Positions 23,084 to 35,261 of a DNA stretch of 64,000 nucleotides are shown here, piece after piece. This DNA comes from Canna indica. Taxonomy: Eukaryota > Streptophyta > Magnoliopsida > Zingiberales > Cannaceae. Each line of letters opens with the position of its first letter. Positions within the stretch are counted from its first letter, which is position 1. A model generated the notes under the pieces. It was not told the DNA's origin, did no database searches, and saw only the letters and a program-made list of their open reading frames with translations. The position numbers were made by a program, and so were the translations under genes. Location: the NCBI GenBank assembly GCA_034359265.1, contig CP136895.1, forward strand, positions 47,510,001 to 47,574,000, written 5' to 3'.

Positions 23084-24150
23084 ATGACCCCAATCAGCTC
23101 GCCCCTCCCCTCTCCTTGGAAGGAGAACTACGGCAACCCGGGCTTGCTGAACATGACTGCCTTAGCCCTACAGTCCAGCAATACAAAGTGCTCTGCCAGC
23201 CAATCCATGCCAAGGATGACATCGAGCTCAAGCATGGGTAGGAGTGTCAAATCTGCCTTTAGCGCATGGCCGCAGATGAGCACTTCGCAGCCTTGGAAGA
23301 TTGATTTGGCTACAATTGCATCGCCCGTAAGCGTTGATACTACCAATGGCCAGTCATGCAAGGAAGATGCCATCGGCAACTCAGAAGCAATTTTGGTAGA
23401 TACAAATGAGTGCGTGGCACCTGGATCAAACAGAACATACGCAGCAAACAGACATACTAAAATAGTACCTACCACCACTGCCTTGGACGCCCCTGTCCCA
23501 TCACGATTCATAGCATATACCCTAGCAGGCGGCCTCTCTAAATGACTGGCCTGCAACCCCTTGTTCTGTGTCTGACCTCTCTGAGCCACTGAACCCACTA
23601 ACATAGGTGACTTTCCTTTAGACTGATCAGGCTTCTGGCCAATTCCCTCAAGACAGTCTTTCTTGAAATGCCCAACTCGACCGCACCTATAGTAAGCACT
23701 AGTGCGGCCAAGGCAGGATCCCCAGTGCCTTCGACAACATCTGCCACATTGCGGCGCCACAGATCTCTAAGAACCACCTCCTGACACTATCGGCCTTAAC
23801 GACCCCGTCCCTGCGCCCCCACAGCCCCGATTACCATTCTGCCCCTGGCTCTGCTGGTGGTCTGTAGCGGTCACTGCCCCCTCAGAATGCCACAGTCAAC
23901 TACCAGATCCTTGCGGCCGAAATTTCTTCTTGACTGGCCCATCATTCCTTTCAAACGACACCAAGACTTCTTTCCGAGGCCTGCCAGTCTGAGGCAAGAG
24001 TGGAATCCTCAGTATAGTGGATGAGCCTGCCAGTCTGAGGCCTCAAGCCTCCAACGAACCTCTTGACCCTGGCGATCTCAGATGCCACTAGGGTCGGATG
24101 ATACTTGGAAAGATGGTTGAAATCCATCTCATATTCTAATACTAACATGC
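23084..24150 (-). pseudogene. GA3 gag C-terminus, zinc knuckle and aspartic protease
   Basis: The 210-codon frame 23760-23128 holds the CCHC knuckle with its first Cys changed to Tyr (YYRCGRVGHFKKDC). The retroviral-type protease follows (LFDPGATHSFVSTKIA and DVILGMDWLAEH). Further upstream on that strand (24148-23951) lies a gag end (NHLSKYHPTLVASEIARVKRFVGGLRP). The N-terminal part of gag is missing before 24150. The DPGATHSF spelling is also known from functional plant gypsy families, so I do not count it as damage. Confidence 0.85.
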
Positions 24151-24556
24151 CCCCAATATAACATCATATATAGAAATAACATGAGCATAAAATTGATACT
24201 AGTCGTATCATAATAACCAGCCAGTTGGCCATTCCCTGCGAGTAAATAAACCCGCAAATTATGGCTCTACTCAATAAGTATCACTCGGCCACTATGGGCC
24301 TTACCCTGCATAATTAGTTCGGTCGTGCCCGACCTTCCTCTCATTACAATACTCGGCCACATTGGCCCACTGTCACATAATAAATTCTTAACAGAAACTT
24401 TTAAAATTTACTAACCGCTTGGTGCACTGAGTGCAGGAGTGGTCGCCCGATCTCGTAGCATAATTATACCGTATGTCGACACGCTAGCATATGTCTCATA
24501 CGGTACCCAACACTTAGTCATAATCAAGACCTAATCTAGTGCTCTGATAACAACTT
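24151..24556 (-). other. GA3 leader with degenerate primer-binding site
   Basis: Noncoding stretch between the gag remnant and the 5' LTR. Next to the LTR, the minus strand reads TTGTTATCAGAGCACTAG, close to the TGGTATCAGAGC expected for a primer-binding site matching initiator tRNA-Met. No gene is seen. Confidence 0.7.
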
Positions 24557-26298
24557 TGTCACACCCCAACTGAGGGGAGTGTGATCGGCCTGAGCCTACA
24601 TCCTACCCTGTAGCCTACTGTCTACACTGACATATAAGAAACCAAAACATATCGATAAAAAGAAACCACAACGAAATCTTTATCTAAAGTTTTCAAAGAT
24701 CACAATATATATTTTCAAACCAAAGAAGAAAACCAACATCGCAACAAATAGAACATCTCAAATATCAAAGTTTAACAAACTTTTGCAAAACACAATGTCA
24801 GTGCAGAAAAGGAAACAACTACTATAAGACACTAGACTATGACCCAAGGACGCCGCTACGAGATACGACACCATCACCTACCCTCTAGATGCGCCATGAC
24901 GATAAGCCAAAATAACTGCTCGTGCTCTGCAAAAAAAAACAAAGAGACAAACTGTGAGTCCACTTGGGACTCAGTGAGCGGTTCTTGTGAATCACCACAT
25001 AATCCTCAAGTACTCATGCATAACACATAAAGCAACATAATGTATATTCAGGGAGGTAAACTACCTTTAATGTGACTACTAACCCTATGGGTCATTATGT
25101 ATACACAGTATATGTCATTCCCGACCTCCACGCTTCTCGGCAGACCATCTCAAGCACATCACACAATCAAGTGTCCTAGGGTTTCCATATATACACTTCG
25201 GGCCATTCCCCGTATCCGGCCCTAAGCCGGTTTGCAGGGTCAGCAAATTAATGTTGCCCTTTCAAATTGTGCACACCTAATGGTTCTAGGTTTCAAAAAA
25301 TGTTTACTAGCAGTCCTAGAAGTTATGTCATCTCCTAGCTAAGTTTCCATATATGCTGAGCATCTCACAACGTCCTACACGTTGCCTAGCGTTATACGCT
25401 ACCTTGGGTGAGGAATTCTATGAACCGATCTTAGAATTTCACCCACGAATATTTCAGGACAGCATGTGTACATCACTTACCAAATTAATTTCGGATAGTA
25501 ACATCATGAAGAACCGAAATAAAAAGGTAAGTAATGTAGAGGTTAAACCCATATGGAACGTACACTAAGCATTGCAACAATTAAACATGATATGAGCAAT
25601 TAAATAAAACCTTTCTTGTCTACATATACTATATAAGCATTAGCAAGAACATTTCCAATTTGATAATATAAATCTATCCCAACAATTCACAACATGAATA
25701 TGGATTAACATTAACGTGAATATGAATAAATATTAAACGGAGGGATATGAACAACTACACAAAATCGTTCGTTTCCTCCCCCTTTTCCTTGATCGGCCGA
25801 AGCTTGAGCAAGGACACCCTTGCTTGGCCGATCAATCCATGTGGGAAGGGGCTGGAATCTATGCATTTTAACCAATGAAACAATAAACATAAACTTCAAA
25901 TTGAATCTAACATTTAAACATGACGGTGCGGGTTAAGACGATAAAATACGAGATCCAACAATCCAATACAAACAGTCCTAGACGAAAGATCGGATGATGA
26001 CAACTTCGAATCTTCCGGCGATGACGCGAAATCACGAATCAACCAAATCCCTTTTCTCCTTTCTTCTTCTCCCCCTCTCTTAGGCGCTGCTTTGTGCAAC
26101 TCAAAGATGAGTCACACGGCACAAGGATGAGGGATTTTAATCCCTCATCTAGCCTTCCATATAGGCTCTTGACTCACTTGACTCCTACTCAAGACTCGAC
26201 TAAACCCAAACACGACTTGGGTTCTGACTCAACCCACAACATGAGTCGATTTAGACTTGATTTAAGGTATGATTGCATAAAAGGAAAGTCAATCACCC
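24557..26298 (-). repeat. 5' LTR of gypsy GA3, with internal deletions, truncated
   Basis: It starts TGTCACACCCCAACTG and parallels 10737 onward. About 270 bases are missing near 25111 and about 400 near 25980. It stops at CAATCACCCT (26298), where copia B reverse transcriptase sequence begins without any LTR terminus. Confidence 0.85.
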
Positions 26299-28250
26299 TA
26301 ATATTATATCATCAATATAAATTTGCACGAGTAAAATATCATTTTCATTATTTTTTATAAAAAGAGAAACATCATCTTTTCCAATGCTAAAGCCTTGATC
26401 AATCAGAAATGCGGAAAGCCTTTCGTACCAAGCCCTAGGGGCTTGTTTTAAGCCATACAAAGCATTTTTAAGTTTAAAAACATGGTTTGGAAACTCAAAA
26501 CTTTCAAATCAGGGGGGTTGTTCAACATAAACTTCTTCATCGATAAAACTATTTAAAAATGCACTTTTAACATCCATTTGAAAAAGTTTAAAGCCTTTAA
26601 AACTAGCATAAGCAAAAAGCATGCGAATTGCCTCTAATCTAGCTACGGGAGCATAAGTTTCATAATAATCAATTCCTTCTTCTTGATTATACCCTTGGGC
26701 CACTAACCTAGCTTTATTTCTAATGACTAAACCTCCTTCATCTAACTTGTTTCTAAATATCTGTTTAGTCCCAATCACAGTTTGTCCGCTAGGTCTAGGT
26801 ACTAAGTCCCATACTTCATTCCTAATAAATTGATTAAGTTCTTCTTGTATAGCTATTACCCAAAATTCATCTTCTATTTTCTTCCTCAACCTCTTTGTCT
26901 TGAAATGTGAGTTCCTCAAGTTCCTCAACTACATTAACATTTCTAGAAGAATCATTAGTTTCATCAAATGTAACATGCATAGATTCTTCAACAATCATAG
27001 TTCTACGATTATAAACTCTATATGCCTTAGAACTATTGGAGTAACCTAGGAAAATACCTTCACCGGATTTAGAATCAAATTTTCCTAGATGCTCCTTAGT
27101 GTTTAGATAAAGCATTTACATCCAAAAACACAAAAATATCCCACACTTGGGATCTTATCATTCCAAAGCTCAAAAGGTATTTTCTTGATTTTAGGTCTTA
27201 ATAAAACACAATTAAGTACATAACAAGAGGTATTTATGGCTTCGGCCCAGAAGTACTTGGACAAATTATTTTCACTAAGCATGGTCCTAGCCATCTCTTG
27301 TAAGGTTCTATCGTTCTCTCAACCACCCCATTTTGTTGAGGGGTTCTAGGGGAAGAGAAGGTATGCTCAATACCCAATTCGTAACAAAATTTGGAAAACA
27401 TTTCATTTTTAAATTCTCCTCCATTATCATTTCTAATTTTCAAAATTGAAGTTCCCTTGTCATTTGTAACTTTCATAGCAAATTTTTTGAAAAAAATCAA
27501 AAGTTTCATTTTTCTTAGCTAAGAAGAAAACCCATGTAAATCTTGAGAAATCATCAACCACAACATAGCAATATAATTTTTCACCTAGACAAGCTACATC
27601 ACAACGACCAAAAAGATCCATGTGCTCAAGTTCAAGTGTTCTAGATGTACTCACTTGATTAACGCTATGAAATGAAGACTGAACTTGTTTTTCATGTTGA
27701 CATGCATCACAAATTTTTCTTTTCCAAATTTTATCTTAGGTATTCCTTTAACTAAGTAGTTTTTTGATATTTCTTGGATGAGGCTCATGCTAGCATGTCC
27801 TAGCCTTCTATGCCACAACCAAGAATCATTTTCCATGGCAACCAAGCATCTAACATGGGGATTAGGCAAAACATTTAAAACTAATGTGTAAATATTTTCC
27901 TGCCTATTTACAATAAACACAATATCTTTAGATGGTGCACTTCTAATGATGCATTTAGATTCTTCAAAAATGACTACATATCCATTGTCACATAATTGAG
28001 ATATGCTAATCAAATTATGCTTTAACCCAGTAACTAGTAAGACATTTTTAATGCATGGATAGGGGAGTATACCTATATCACCAATGCCAATAATCTTACC
28101 TTTGGCATTATCTCCAAATATCACATGTCCAACATCCTTGCTTGATAGGGTTGCGAAAAGATTGATATCACCTGTCTTGTGTTTTGAGCAACCGCTATCC
28201 AATATCCATGTGCTTCTACTTGCTTGAGGATGCTTCTCCATCTACAAAAG
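26298..28250 (-). pseudogene. Copia B pol: protease, integrase, partial reverse transcriptase
   Basis: Order on the minus strand: protease (28241 down, WILDSGCSKHKTGD, where His-Met-Thr-Gly is usual), GAG_pre-integrase (LWHRRLGHASMSLIQEI), integrase core (HMDLFGRCD, NDNGGEF, GVVERT), then RVT_2 reverse transcriptase (WVIAIQEELNQF and DYYETYAPVARLEAIR). The truncation falls right in the YIDDIIF active-site box at 26298-26320. Frame breaks lie at about 27655, 27480, 27300, 27110 and 26870. RNase H is missing. Confidence 0.88.
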
Positions 28251-29850
28251 GAGAAGAGACAATTTTAGATACCCAAATCTTCTCAGGTCCTTGAGTGTTA
28301 CTCATCTTAGGAACCCACATGAATCTAGCACGAGGGTTTCTTCTTAGTGCACAATCTTTAGCCATATGGCCAAAAATGCCACATGAAAAACAACTTCCAT
28401 TAAATTTTCTTGGACTACATCTATAAGCATGGAAGTGTGCATGAGCGTGATTGTTTGATGACTTTCTCGCATGTACAACCTTAGGCATGACATTTTGTAG
28501 CGTTGTCATTTTTTCATTTAGCATGCAAAGTTCCTTTTTTAAGTTTCGCATGCTATCATTCAAGCGCTCTACTTTATCACTTAAGAACTTATTTTCATTT
28601 TCCAACTTTTCATTTTCATTTTCTAAGTTTTTCTTAGCATCATCTAAGGCATTCTTTTCTTCCATAATGGTGTCTACTTCTTTCCTTAGTGCATTGCATG
28701 AAAGTAGCAAGTTATCATTTTCAAGCTCTAAAGATTTGTTGTCCTTCTTAAGCTCTTTAAACTTTTTCCTAATGATATTAAATTCATCATGCATTTGATC
28801 AAACTGATTTTCTAGTTCTTCTGGCGTAAATGAAAGCTTGCCAAAAGTAAATCTTACCTCGTTGTCATTTGCCACGAGGCAAAGATTTGTCTTTTCACTT
28901 TTGGAGTCTTCTTCACTTGATGAAGACTCGCTTTCATCCCAAGAAGCCATCATTGCCTTCTTCTTCTTCTTGTATTTGTCTTTCTTGTGAGGGTTGGAGG
29001 TGGAAGCCATCTTGAGAAGTGGGCAATCCTTCCTTAGATGCCCGGTTTTGTTACAATTGAAGCATGTATAGCCCCCTCTTCCCTTCCTCGTGTCTCCTCT
29101 CATGAAACTCATAACTCTTCTTGCCAACATCGCCATTTCTTCAAACTCATCCGTCTCTTCCTTGTTTGATGAGGGTTCTTCACCCCGGTGTGATGCTCTT
29201 AAGGCAATGGTCTTGCCTTTGGGAGCATCTTCCTCATTGTATTGCTTCATATGGGTCTCATGTGTCATGAGAGACCCAATGAGCTCGGTGATCTTCAAGG
29301 TGCTCATGTCCTTTGCTTCCATGATTGCGATGACCTTGGGCTCCCAAGATTTTGGAAGGGAACGAATGAGCTTCCTTACCTTCTCCTCTTCCTTTATATC
29401 TCTACCAAGGTTAGCTAATCCATTTGTAATATTTTGAAAGTAAGCATACATGGCATCAACAGATTCATGTGATAGCATCTTGAACATCTCAAAATCATGC
29501 ATGGGTAGGTTTATCTTAGATTCTTTAACTAGTGAAGTCCCTTCATGTGTAGTCTCTAAGACTTTCCAAAGTTTATATGCAGACTTACACGTAGAAATTC
29601 TATTAAACTCATTAATTGATAGGCCACAATATAGTGCATTGACGGCATTTGCATTTGCATTTGCATTAAAGAGTTTAATTTCTTCTTGATCCCATTCATC
29701 CATATCCTTAGTTGGTTGCTTATACTCTACTTGAATCATTCTCCATACATCCATGCCTAGTGATTGTAGGAAGCCATTCATGCGTATCTTCTAATAGGTA
29801 TAGTTGTTTCCATCGAACAATGGTGGAGTATGAGTAGAGGACCCTTGAGC
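28216..29850 (-). pseudogene. Copia B gag with two CCHC knuckles and coiled coil
   Basis: A 521-codon open frame (29781-28216) encodes a UBN2-type capsid region (DVWRMIQVEYKQPTKDMDEW and LANLGRDIKEEEKVRKLIRSLP), a first zinc knuckle (CFNCNKTGHLRKDC, ~residue 245), an acidic Ser/Glu stretch, a long coiled coil (~330-430) and a second knuckle (CFSCGIFGHMAKDC). The family start lies upstream (compare 44790 in copia C). Here the start codon is lost, and a TAG at about 29796 replaces Trp in the conserved YWKI motif. The gag frame overlaps the pol frame by about 25 bases. Confidence 0.88.
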
Positions 29851-29910
29851 TAGTTGGATTTCACTAGTCAGTCTAAATTGTAGGGTAGATGGTTAAACCT
29901 AATCCTACGA

Positions 29911-29928
29911 CCTTGCTCTCATACCAAT
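29911..29928 (-). other. Primer-binding site of copia B
   Basis: The minus strand reads CAATTGGTATGAGAGC right after the 5' LTR. This is one mismatch from the initiator tRNA-Met complement TGGTATCAGAGC. Equivalent sites lie at 37544-37557 (D), 44832-44847 (C) and 56575-56590 (E). Confidence 0.7.
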
Positions 29929-30619
29929 TGTTGAGTGAATACCTACACTAGAAGGGGGGGTTGAATAGTGTTGGGTGACTTTTTACTTCTACTTGAATTT
30001 ATTTTAAGTCAATTCCAACTTCAACCAAAAGTAGGTGCAACTAAATGATGTTCGTTAGCAAGTATGAAACACAATTATAAGCAATCACACAAGGCAATGC
30101 AAACTCAAGAGATTATAGTGGTTCAGCCAACCGCCTACTCTACTACCTTGGCTCTACAACCGGATGGTCGACTGAATTGATCGCAATTAATTCCTCTATT
30201 GTCCAGTCGACCGAATTAGCCACTGCTAGTTTTTTGCCTTGTTCAGTCGAGCGATCAGTTGACGGAAGTGGCTACTGCCATTTTTTTGCCTTGTTCGATC
30301 GTCCAACCGATCAATCGAACTTGGGCTGAGGTTGATTTTTTACATTTGTTTTATTACACGCTTTTTCATGGGTTTTGTTACCAAGTTTTGACTTGGATAA
30401 CTTTACAAATATGCTTGGGATGAGATATTAGGGATATATTACATAGAATCTACTTAATCTACATCCGAGCCTTTTTTGACGATTTTTGCGATTCTCTGAG
30501 CGAAGTTCGCGTGCTTATCGCAACCTCAACCTGAACTCAAAACTTTACACATATATTAAATACATGTTTGTTATCATCAAAATAGAGATCGAAGCCTAGG
30601 GGGAACCCTTGGGCCAACA
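29929..30619 (-). repeat. 5' LTR of copia B, internally deleted
   Basis: It runs from TGTTGAGTGAATACC to GGGCCAACA. It skips from the region matching ~8345 to that matching ~8937, so it lacks the TATA box that the 3' LTR retains. The GTCGACTG-type palindromes remain at 30168-30325. Confidence 0.85.
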
Positions 30620-31385
30620 GATTATTTTCTAAATTTTTGGATGTCGTTTTGAGTCCAAAATTGACGATTCCAGCACGAGTCCAAAGTGGACGATTCTAAT
30701 TAATCTAAATCTAAAGATTAACATTAAAACTAATCTAATTAATCTAAACTAAAATTAATTAACATATCTAACCTAAAACTAAATCTAAATCTAATTAACA
30801 TTAAAAAAATATTAAAGTTAATCTAAATCTAATTAACATTAACATTAAACAATTACTAATCTAATTAACATTAATATAAATAACCTAATCTAATTGCTAA
30901 TAACAATAACAATAACAATTAACTAATAAACTAATAACAATTAACCTAACAATTAACATATTGATTAAAAATAATCTAATTATTAATTAATAATTAAACT
31001 AATAAAAATTAAAAATTAAAAACTAACAACAGATTAATATAAATTTTGATTAGGGTTTAATAAAACCATACATCTATTGTTCCGATGCTGGAATCCTGTG
31101 GACTTCGGCATCCAGGGTCCATTGTCGGACACTGGACATAGGTCCGACGGCCGGCCGAAACCCTAAGTTTTAGGGTTTCTAACTTAGGGTTTCGGCCGGT
31201 ACTACCTACTAGATGAGAAGAGGAGGAAGAAATGAGTTAAAATAATACTTGGAGGCCTTGACATGGAGGGCGTAGCGGTGGAATCGGTAGGCGCGGCAAC
31301 GTTGGGATCCTTCAACGGCGGCGGCGGCGGTGTCGGCGGCGTCAGCAGCGTCGTGTAGCAGGGAAGAAATGGGGGCGTCGGGCGC
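30620..31385 (-). other. CACTA-2 leader, AT-rich
   Basis: This contains the decayed GTCC/GGAC repeats (30650-30695), then a very AT-rich block of CTAATCTAATTAACATTAA-like units (30690-31060), then the GCG/GGC-rich block (31260-31385) that matches 13930-14060 of CACTA-1. No gene. Confidence 0.65.
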
Positions 31386-31825
31386 GATCATGAGTTAAAT
31401 AAACTCATCAGCAACGGCTCACTTATCCGTTACAAAGCCGTTGTAGATAAATACATATCATCAGCGACGACCCACCTATCTGTTACAAAGCCTTTGCTGA
31501 TAAGTATTTTATTTTCACGCCGCGAGCGCGCCATCAACTAAAGAGAAACGGGTAGAGAACCCGTAATTAAGCCATTGCTAATGTGATAAAATAATTAGCA
31601 ACGGCCGAACTGCCCTTGTAAAGCCATTGTTGATAAGTTATAACATTCGCGCGCCATGTTCATGTCATCCACTAGGTAGAAATAGCTTGAGCGATCGTAA
31701 GTAAGCCGTTACAGATATATCATATCTGCAATGGCCCGAGCGACTGTAAGAACGCCATCAGTCATTGCAACGGCTTGAGCGGTCGTTGCTGATGGCCATT
31801 GCTGATTAACACATTTCTAGTAGTG
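31386..31825. repeat. Subterminal repeats and terminus of CACTA-2
   Basis: Degenerate CAGCAACGGCTCACTTATCC-type units in both orientations end in TTTCTAGTAGTG at 31825. They are the same family as CACTA-1. The flank is GAC; the partner TSD is lost. Confidence 0.8.
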
Positions 31826-31886
31826 GACCTAGGTGTAATCGAAACAAAAGCACTAGCAAAATGAATATAAAAAATAGAAAACAAAG
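31826..31886. other. Host sequence between CACTA-2 and copia D
   Basis: 61 bases that match none of the elements. The last five, CAAAG, are the copia D target duplication and recur at 47085. Confidence 0.6.
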
Positions 31887-32270
31887 TGTTAGCGAAATGG
31901 TCACACTAGAATGGGGGTGAATAGTGTGTTATCTAATCAATTAGTCTAAATTCGATTTTAAACGTTTCTTGTACAACTTAAAAAATTTATACCTTTGAAG
32001 CAATATGATGAAGCAGTGATATGGCAATTAAATACAAACACAATATGCAATGCTAACACAAGAATTTATAGTGGTTCGGCAACACCGCCTACTCCACTAC
32101 CTAAGCACTGTGCTTAGGATTTCACACACAAATCCACTAAATTATGAGTAGCTTACAATCGATGACTTTACACCAGAAAGACCCTATATTCACTTAGAAA
32201 GTACTTCCATAACCGAAAATATCCACCTTCACACCGAGTGAGCTTTCCCACCACAATTCCAAAGAACTTG
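31887..32270 (-). repeat. 3' LTR of copia D, truncated
   Basis: It parallels 37558-37830 and then 46122 onward (TAGCTTACAATCGA..., CACCGAGTGAGCTTTCCCACC). Similarity stops near 32270. Confidence 0.8.
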
Positions 32271-32516
32271 TTCCAATAAATAATGTAGGAGTAATCGGGA
32301 TTCGCCCATCCGAACTTACCCCTTTAAATAAAGAATCTTGGGAATAATCGGAAATTGCCCGTCTGAACTTGTTCCACAGGTTGGGAATTAGTCATCCAAC
32401 CTTCTGGATCTAGCATGCAATTCGGCTCCTCAACGAGCCTCTCCGCCATTCATAAAGATATGACGCATCATGACCAAAGTCAAGTCTCTCCTACGGTGTC
32501 TTAGGGGTGTCCTTAT
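32271..32516. other. Unassigned segment between copia D LTR and gypsy B LTR
   Basis: No ORF and no match elsewhere in the window. It repeats an AATCGGxxxTTGCCCGTCTGAACTT-like motif twice (about 32291 and 32346). It may be a further LTR fragment. Confidence 0.3.
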
Positions 32517-33517
32517 TGTGAAACGTCTCAACACTCCAATACCCGACCCCCAACTCCTAGACCCGTAATGTCATAAACCCGTGAGATTTTATTTCATGCT
32601 TAACTTATTTATTGGTTCATAACAGATTATGCTGACCCTTTGCTCAATTTTAATTATGCAATTAAAATTTAGATCACTAGGATTAGGGTTTTAATTTAGC
32701 TTACTATTATGCCCCAAACTAATGTATCTAACCCGAATCTAGTTTCCAGAGTGTGACCTATGTTTCCAAACTATGTTTTCTGGTCAAAATGATAGGTTAC
32801 ACGACTATGCTCAGGAAACTATATATGCCACAACAAGTATTCCAAAATCAACACAGATTCTTCATCTCACCATGAAATTCCAGCAACATTGAATTTTCAG
32901 CATATCATGAAAATAAATCCAAAATTTTCAGAAATTAAATCACTAATTACCGTCATAATAGAATTATGTCATTGAGACAAAACTCATAAGAATCAAATCA
33001 TGAATGTTTAACCAAGATTAGCAAGCATCAAGATAATCTTCAACAAGAATCAAATTACATGATCAAGAATCTCATATCAAGAACACCCAATGACTTGGCG
33101 GCTGCTCCTCTCTTCAAGATGCTTTTGCGGCTCCAATGGGGAGCCGCAAGCCAAAGGGGAGGGGGTTTTATACTCCCTCGTCAACCCTAACTCCACTAGA
33201 CCCTTTAGCAAAGCTACATCCTCCTCAAGCCGAACCCGAACCCGCTAACCCGATTAAACTTAATTAAACCCACACTAACCCCATGCTCCACATAAACACC
33301 ATATGCGACATAATTTAATAATCACGCACATGCAACAATACAATTAATTAAATTTATCTAATCAAGAAATAATCCACCTAATCCAAACTCCTACTTACCC
33401 GAGCTCGCAAGCTCGCACCGGACCACGAGTCGACTTGGCTCGACCCCAGACTAGCCCGCTAGGCTGACAAACACAAACATAAAGGAAAAATAAATAAATA
33501 ATATCTAGGATATTACA
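32517..33517 (-). repeat. 3' LTR of gypsy B
   Basis: It is bounded by TGTGAAACGTCTCAAC and TAGGATATTACA, followed at 33518 by ATCCTCCCTCC (polypurine tract on the minus strand) and pol sequence. It is unrelated to the GA LTR at sequence level. The inner boundary is well supported; the outer one (32517) rests only on the TG...CA form. Confidence 0.6.
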
Positions 33518-33638
33518 ATCCTCCCTCCTCAAAGAAAATTTGTCCTCAAATTTCAGAAAAAGAAGATTAAGGACTCACCAGATCATCAAACAATGAAGGA
33601 TATCGGTCCCTCATATCCTTCTCCACCTCCCAGGTGGC

Positions 33639-35261
33639 TGTTGGGTGAAATGGCTACACTAGATGGGGGGTGAATAGTGTGTTTACTAATCAATTAGCCT
33701 AAATCTAATTTTAATCATTTCTTTGGTTACTTAGGAAAATTACAAGTTGAGTGACTAAATGTGGAAGCAATAATAAACAATTAAGCACAGACAAAATATC
33801 TATGCAAACACAAAAATTTATAGTCGTTCGGCCCCAATGCCTACTCCACTACCTAAGCACCCCGCTTAGGATTCCCAAACTAAGTCTACTAGATTAATGA
33901 TGTTTCCCTTACACAGAGGACTTTGATTTGAAGAGTCTCACTCTCAACTAAGGCACTTCCACACCCGGAAGTCTCCGCCTTCTAACCGAGAGCACTCTTC
34001 CACCTCAACCTAAGGGATAACTCAACTAATCCTAGTACACTATATTTACACAAGTGGCTTTACTCCTTCTACACCAAGGATACCACTTACAGACAAGACC
34101 TAATACTAGGTCTTCTTACAAGCTTGAATACAGTGAAAGAAATCACAAAAATATACAAGTAATGGAGCAAAAAAATACTACAACAAATACTTAGCTCCAA
34201 ACACGAGTCCTAGTTCCTCTTGATGCCTTGAGATGATGAATCGATAAATCTTAAAGGCTAAATCAAAGTGTGTATCTAGGAAACTAGGGTTATCAAAAGG
34301 ATGACGCAAGAAAAGCTTTTAGAATGATCAAGAATGGCTCAATGAAGTTTTTAGAGTGATCAAAAGTTATTTAAGGAAGGCTGGGTTTGGGTATTTATAA
34401 CTCTGCAACTGAAATAGTGCGTCAACGGGCGGAAAATTAGCTATTTTCGCCGTTTAGTCGCATGCCGGTCGATCGTCGATCGACCGCTCGAGCGACCGCT
34501 GGCTTAATCTCTCTATCTGGTCGACCGACGGGTCGACCACCAGATGTGATTCTTCTTCTCTGCAATTCTTCTTCCATGATTTCTTCACCAATTTTAGTCG
34601 ACCAACAGGTCGACCGAAGTGGCCTTCTGTCGCTTTTTAACGCCATTCGGTCGATCGACCGGTTGAGCAGTTTGGTTTGATTTGTTTCTCTGCTCGTTTG
34701 GGTTCCATTTGGATTCAATAAAAATATCTAAAAAATCAAAATTCTTAAGAATCAAAATCTAGTTTTTGGGGTCTAGTACAAATTTTTAGAAAATGAATCT
34801 TTTCTAATTTTTCGGATCAAATAAGGTTAGGCTAAAGGCTTCCAAAAATTTCTAAAAAATACCTCGTTATCTAATCTTAACCCAAGGAACAATTACCGCC
34901 ATTTTTTATGTTAAGAAACTATCTAGGTCATATAGCCCTCCAAGGAGCTCCCTAGGCTTAGTGGATTTCAGGGTTTCCGGGTTTTTATGTTTTGGGTTTC
35001 GGGTTTAGTTTTAGGGTTCTTTGCATCATCATGAGGAGTTACAACACAAGCTAGACACCCTAGACCTAAACTTTAACTTCCCGAAGAATCCCGAGCGTCA
35101 ACGAGCGTCCTTCTGATTTCCCAATTTCTTCGATATTTCTGATCGAGGACGTCGAGCGCTAACCGATATGGAACCTAAAAGATTTCTCAATAAAATATTA
35201 GTTCCATGTTTGTTATCATCAAAACCGAGATTAAGACCAAGGTTGAAAACCTTAAGCCAAC
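33639..35261 (-). repeat. Solo copia LTR S1 with perfect TSD GTGGC
   Basis: It starts TGTTGGGTGAAATGGC and ends CTTAAGCCAACA (1623 bases). GTGGC is at 33634-33638 and 35262-35266. It is the family of copia A and of 52297-53908. A solo LTR arises when the two LTRs of an element recombine and the interior is lost. Confidence 0.92.
34392..34665 (-). promoter_or_regulatory. TATA box and palindrome array of solo LTR S1
   Basis: TATTTATA at 34392-34399 (TATAAATA on the minus strand). GGTCGATCG and GGTCGACC palindromes lie at 34463-34545, 34595-34617 and 34648-34665. Confidence 0.5.

Larger units (their letters stand above)
10737..26298 (-). mobile_element. Gypsy GA3 (Tekay/Del-like), containing CACTA-1
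   Basis: The parts are: 3' LTR 10737-13288, pol and gag remains 13289-13628 and 20521-24150, leader with primer-binding site 24151-24556, 5' LTR 24557-26298. The right end is truncated, so no TSD can be shown. In a 100-base stretch (12001 against 25551) the two LTRs differ at 5 sites, which implies a moderately old insertion. The 5' LTR also carries two internal deletions (near 25111 and 25980). Confidence 0.85.
8118..30619 (-). mobile_element. Copia B (Sirevirus-like), nested and partly deleted, TSD GATTA
   Basis: The left boundary is 8118 (TGTGGAGTGAATACC) and the right boundary 30619 (GGGCCAACA). GATTA is present at both 8113-8117 and 30620-30624. The parts are: 3' LTR 8118-8974, then foreign gypsy DNA 8975-26298, then pol from the RT active-site box back to gag (26298-29840), then 5' LTR 29929-30619. 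The pol region between the RT box and the 3' LTR is missing, as is the end of the 3' LTR. Confidence 0.85.
6180..31825 (-). mobile_element. CACTA-2: En/Spm-type transposon, interrupted, right terminus intact
   Basis: Two pieces, 6180-8117 and 30620-31825, form one minus-strand CACTA element once copia B (8118-30619, TSD GATTA) is taken out. The outer end at 31825 reads as CACTACTAGAAA on the minus strand, the same terminus as CACTA-1. The pieces match CACTA-1 in order: subterminal CAGCAACGGC repeats, the GTCC/GGAC spacer repeats, the palindrome, then the TNP2 transposase. The other end was lost where copia A entered at 6180. It is older and more decayed than CACTA-1. Confidence 0.85.

Noticed and set aside
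23560..23640. GA3 protease motif DPGATHSF as an inactivating change
   Set aside because: This spelling is also known in plant gypsy families regarded as normal, so it is not evidence of damage.
28451..29689. Plus-strand ORFs of 79-115 codons rich in Ser/Phe
   Set aside because: Antisense shadows of the copia B gag coiled coil and UBN2-type region.
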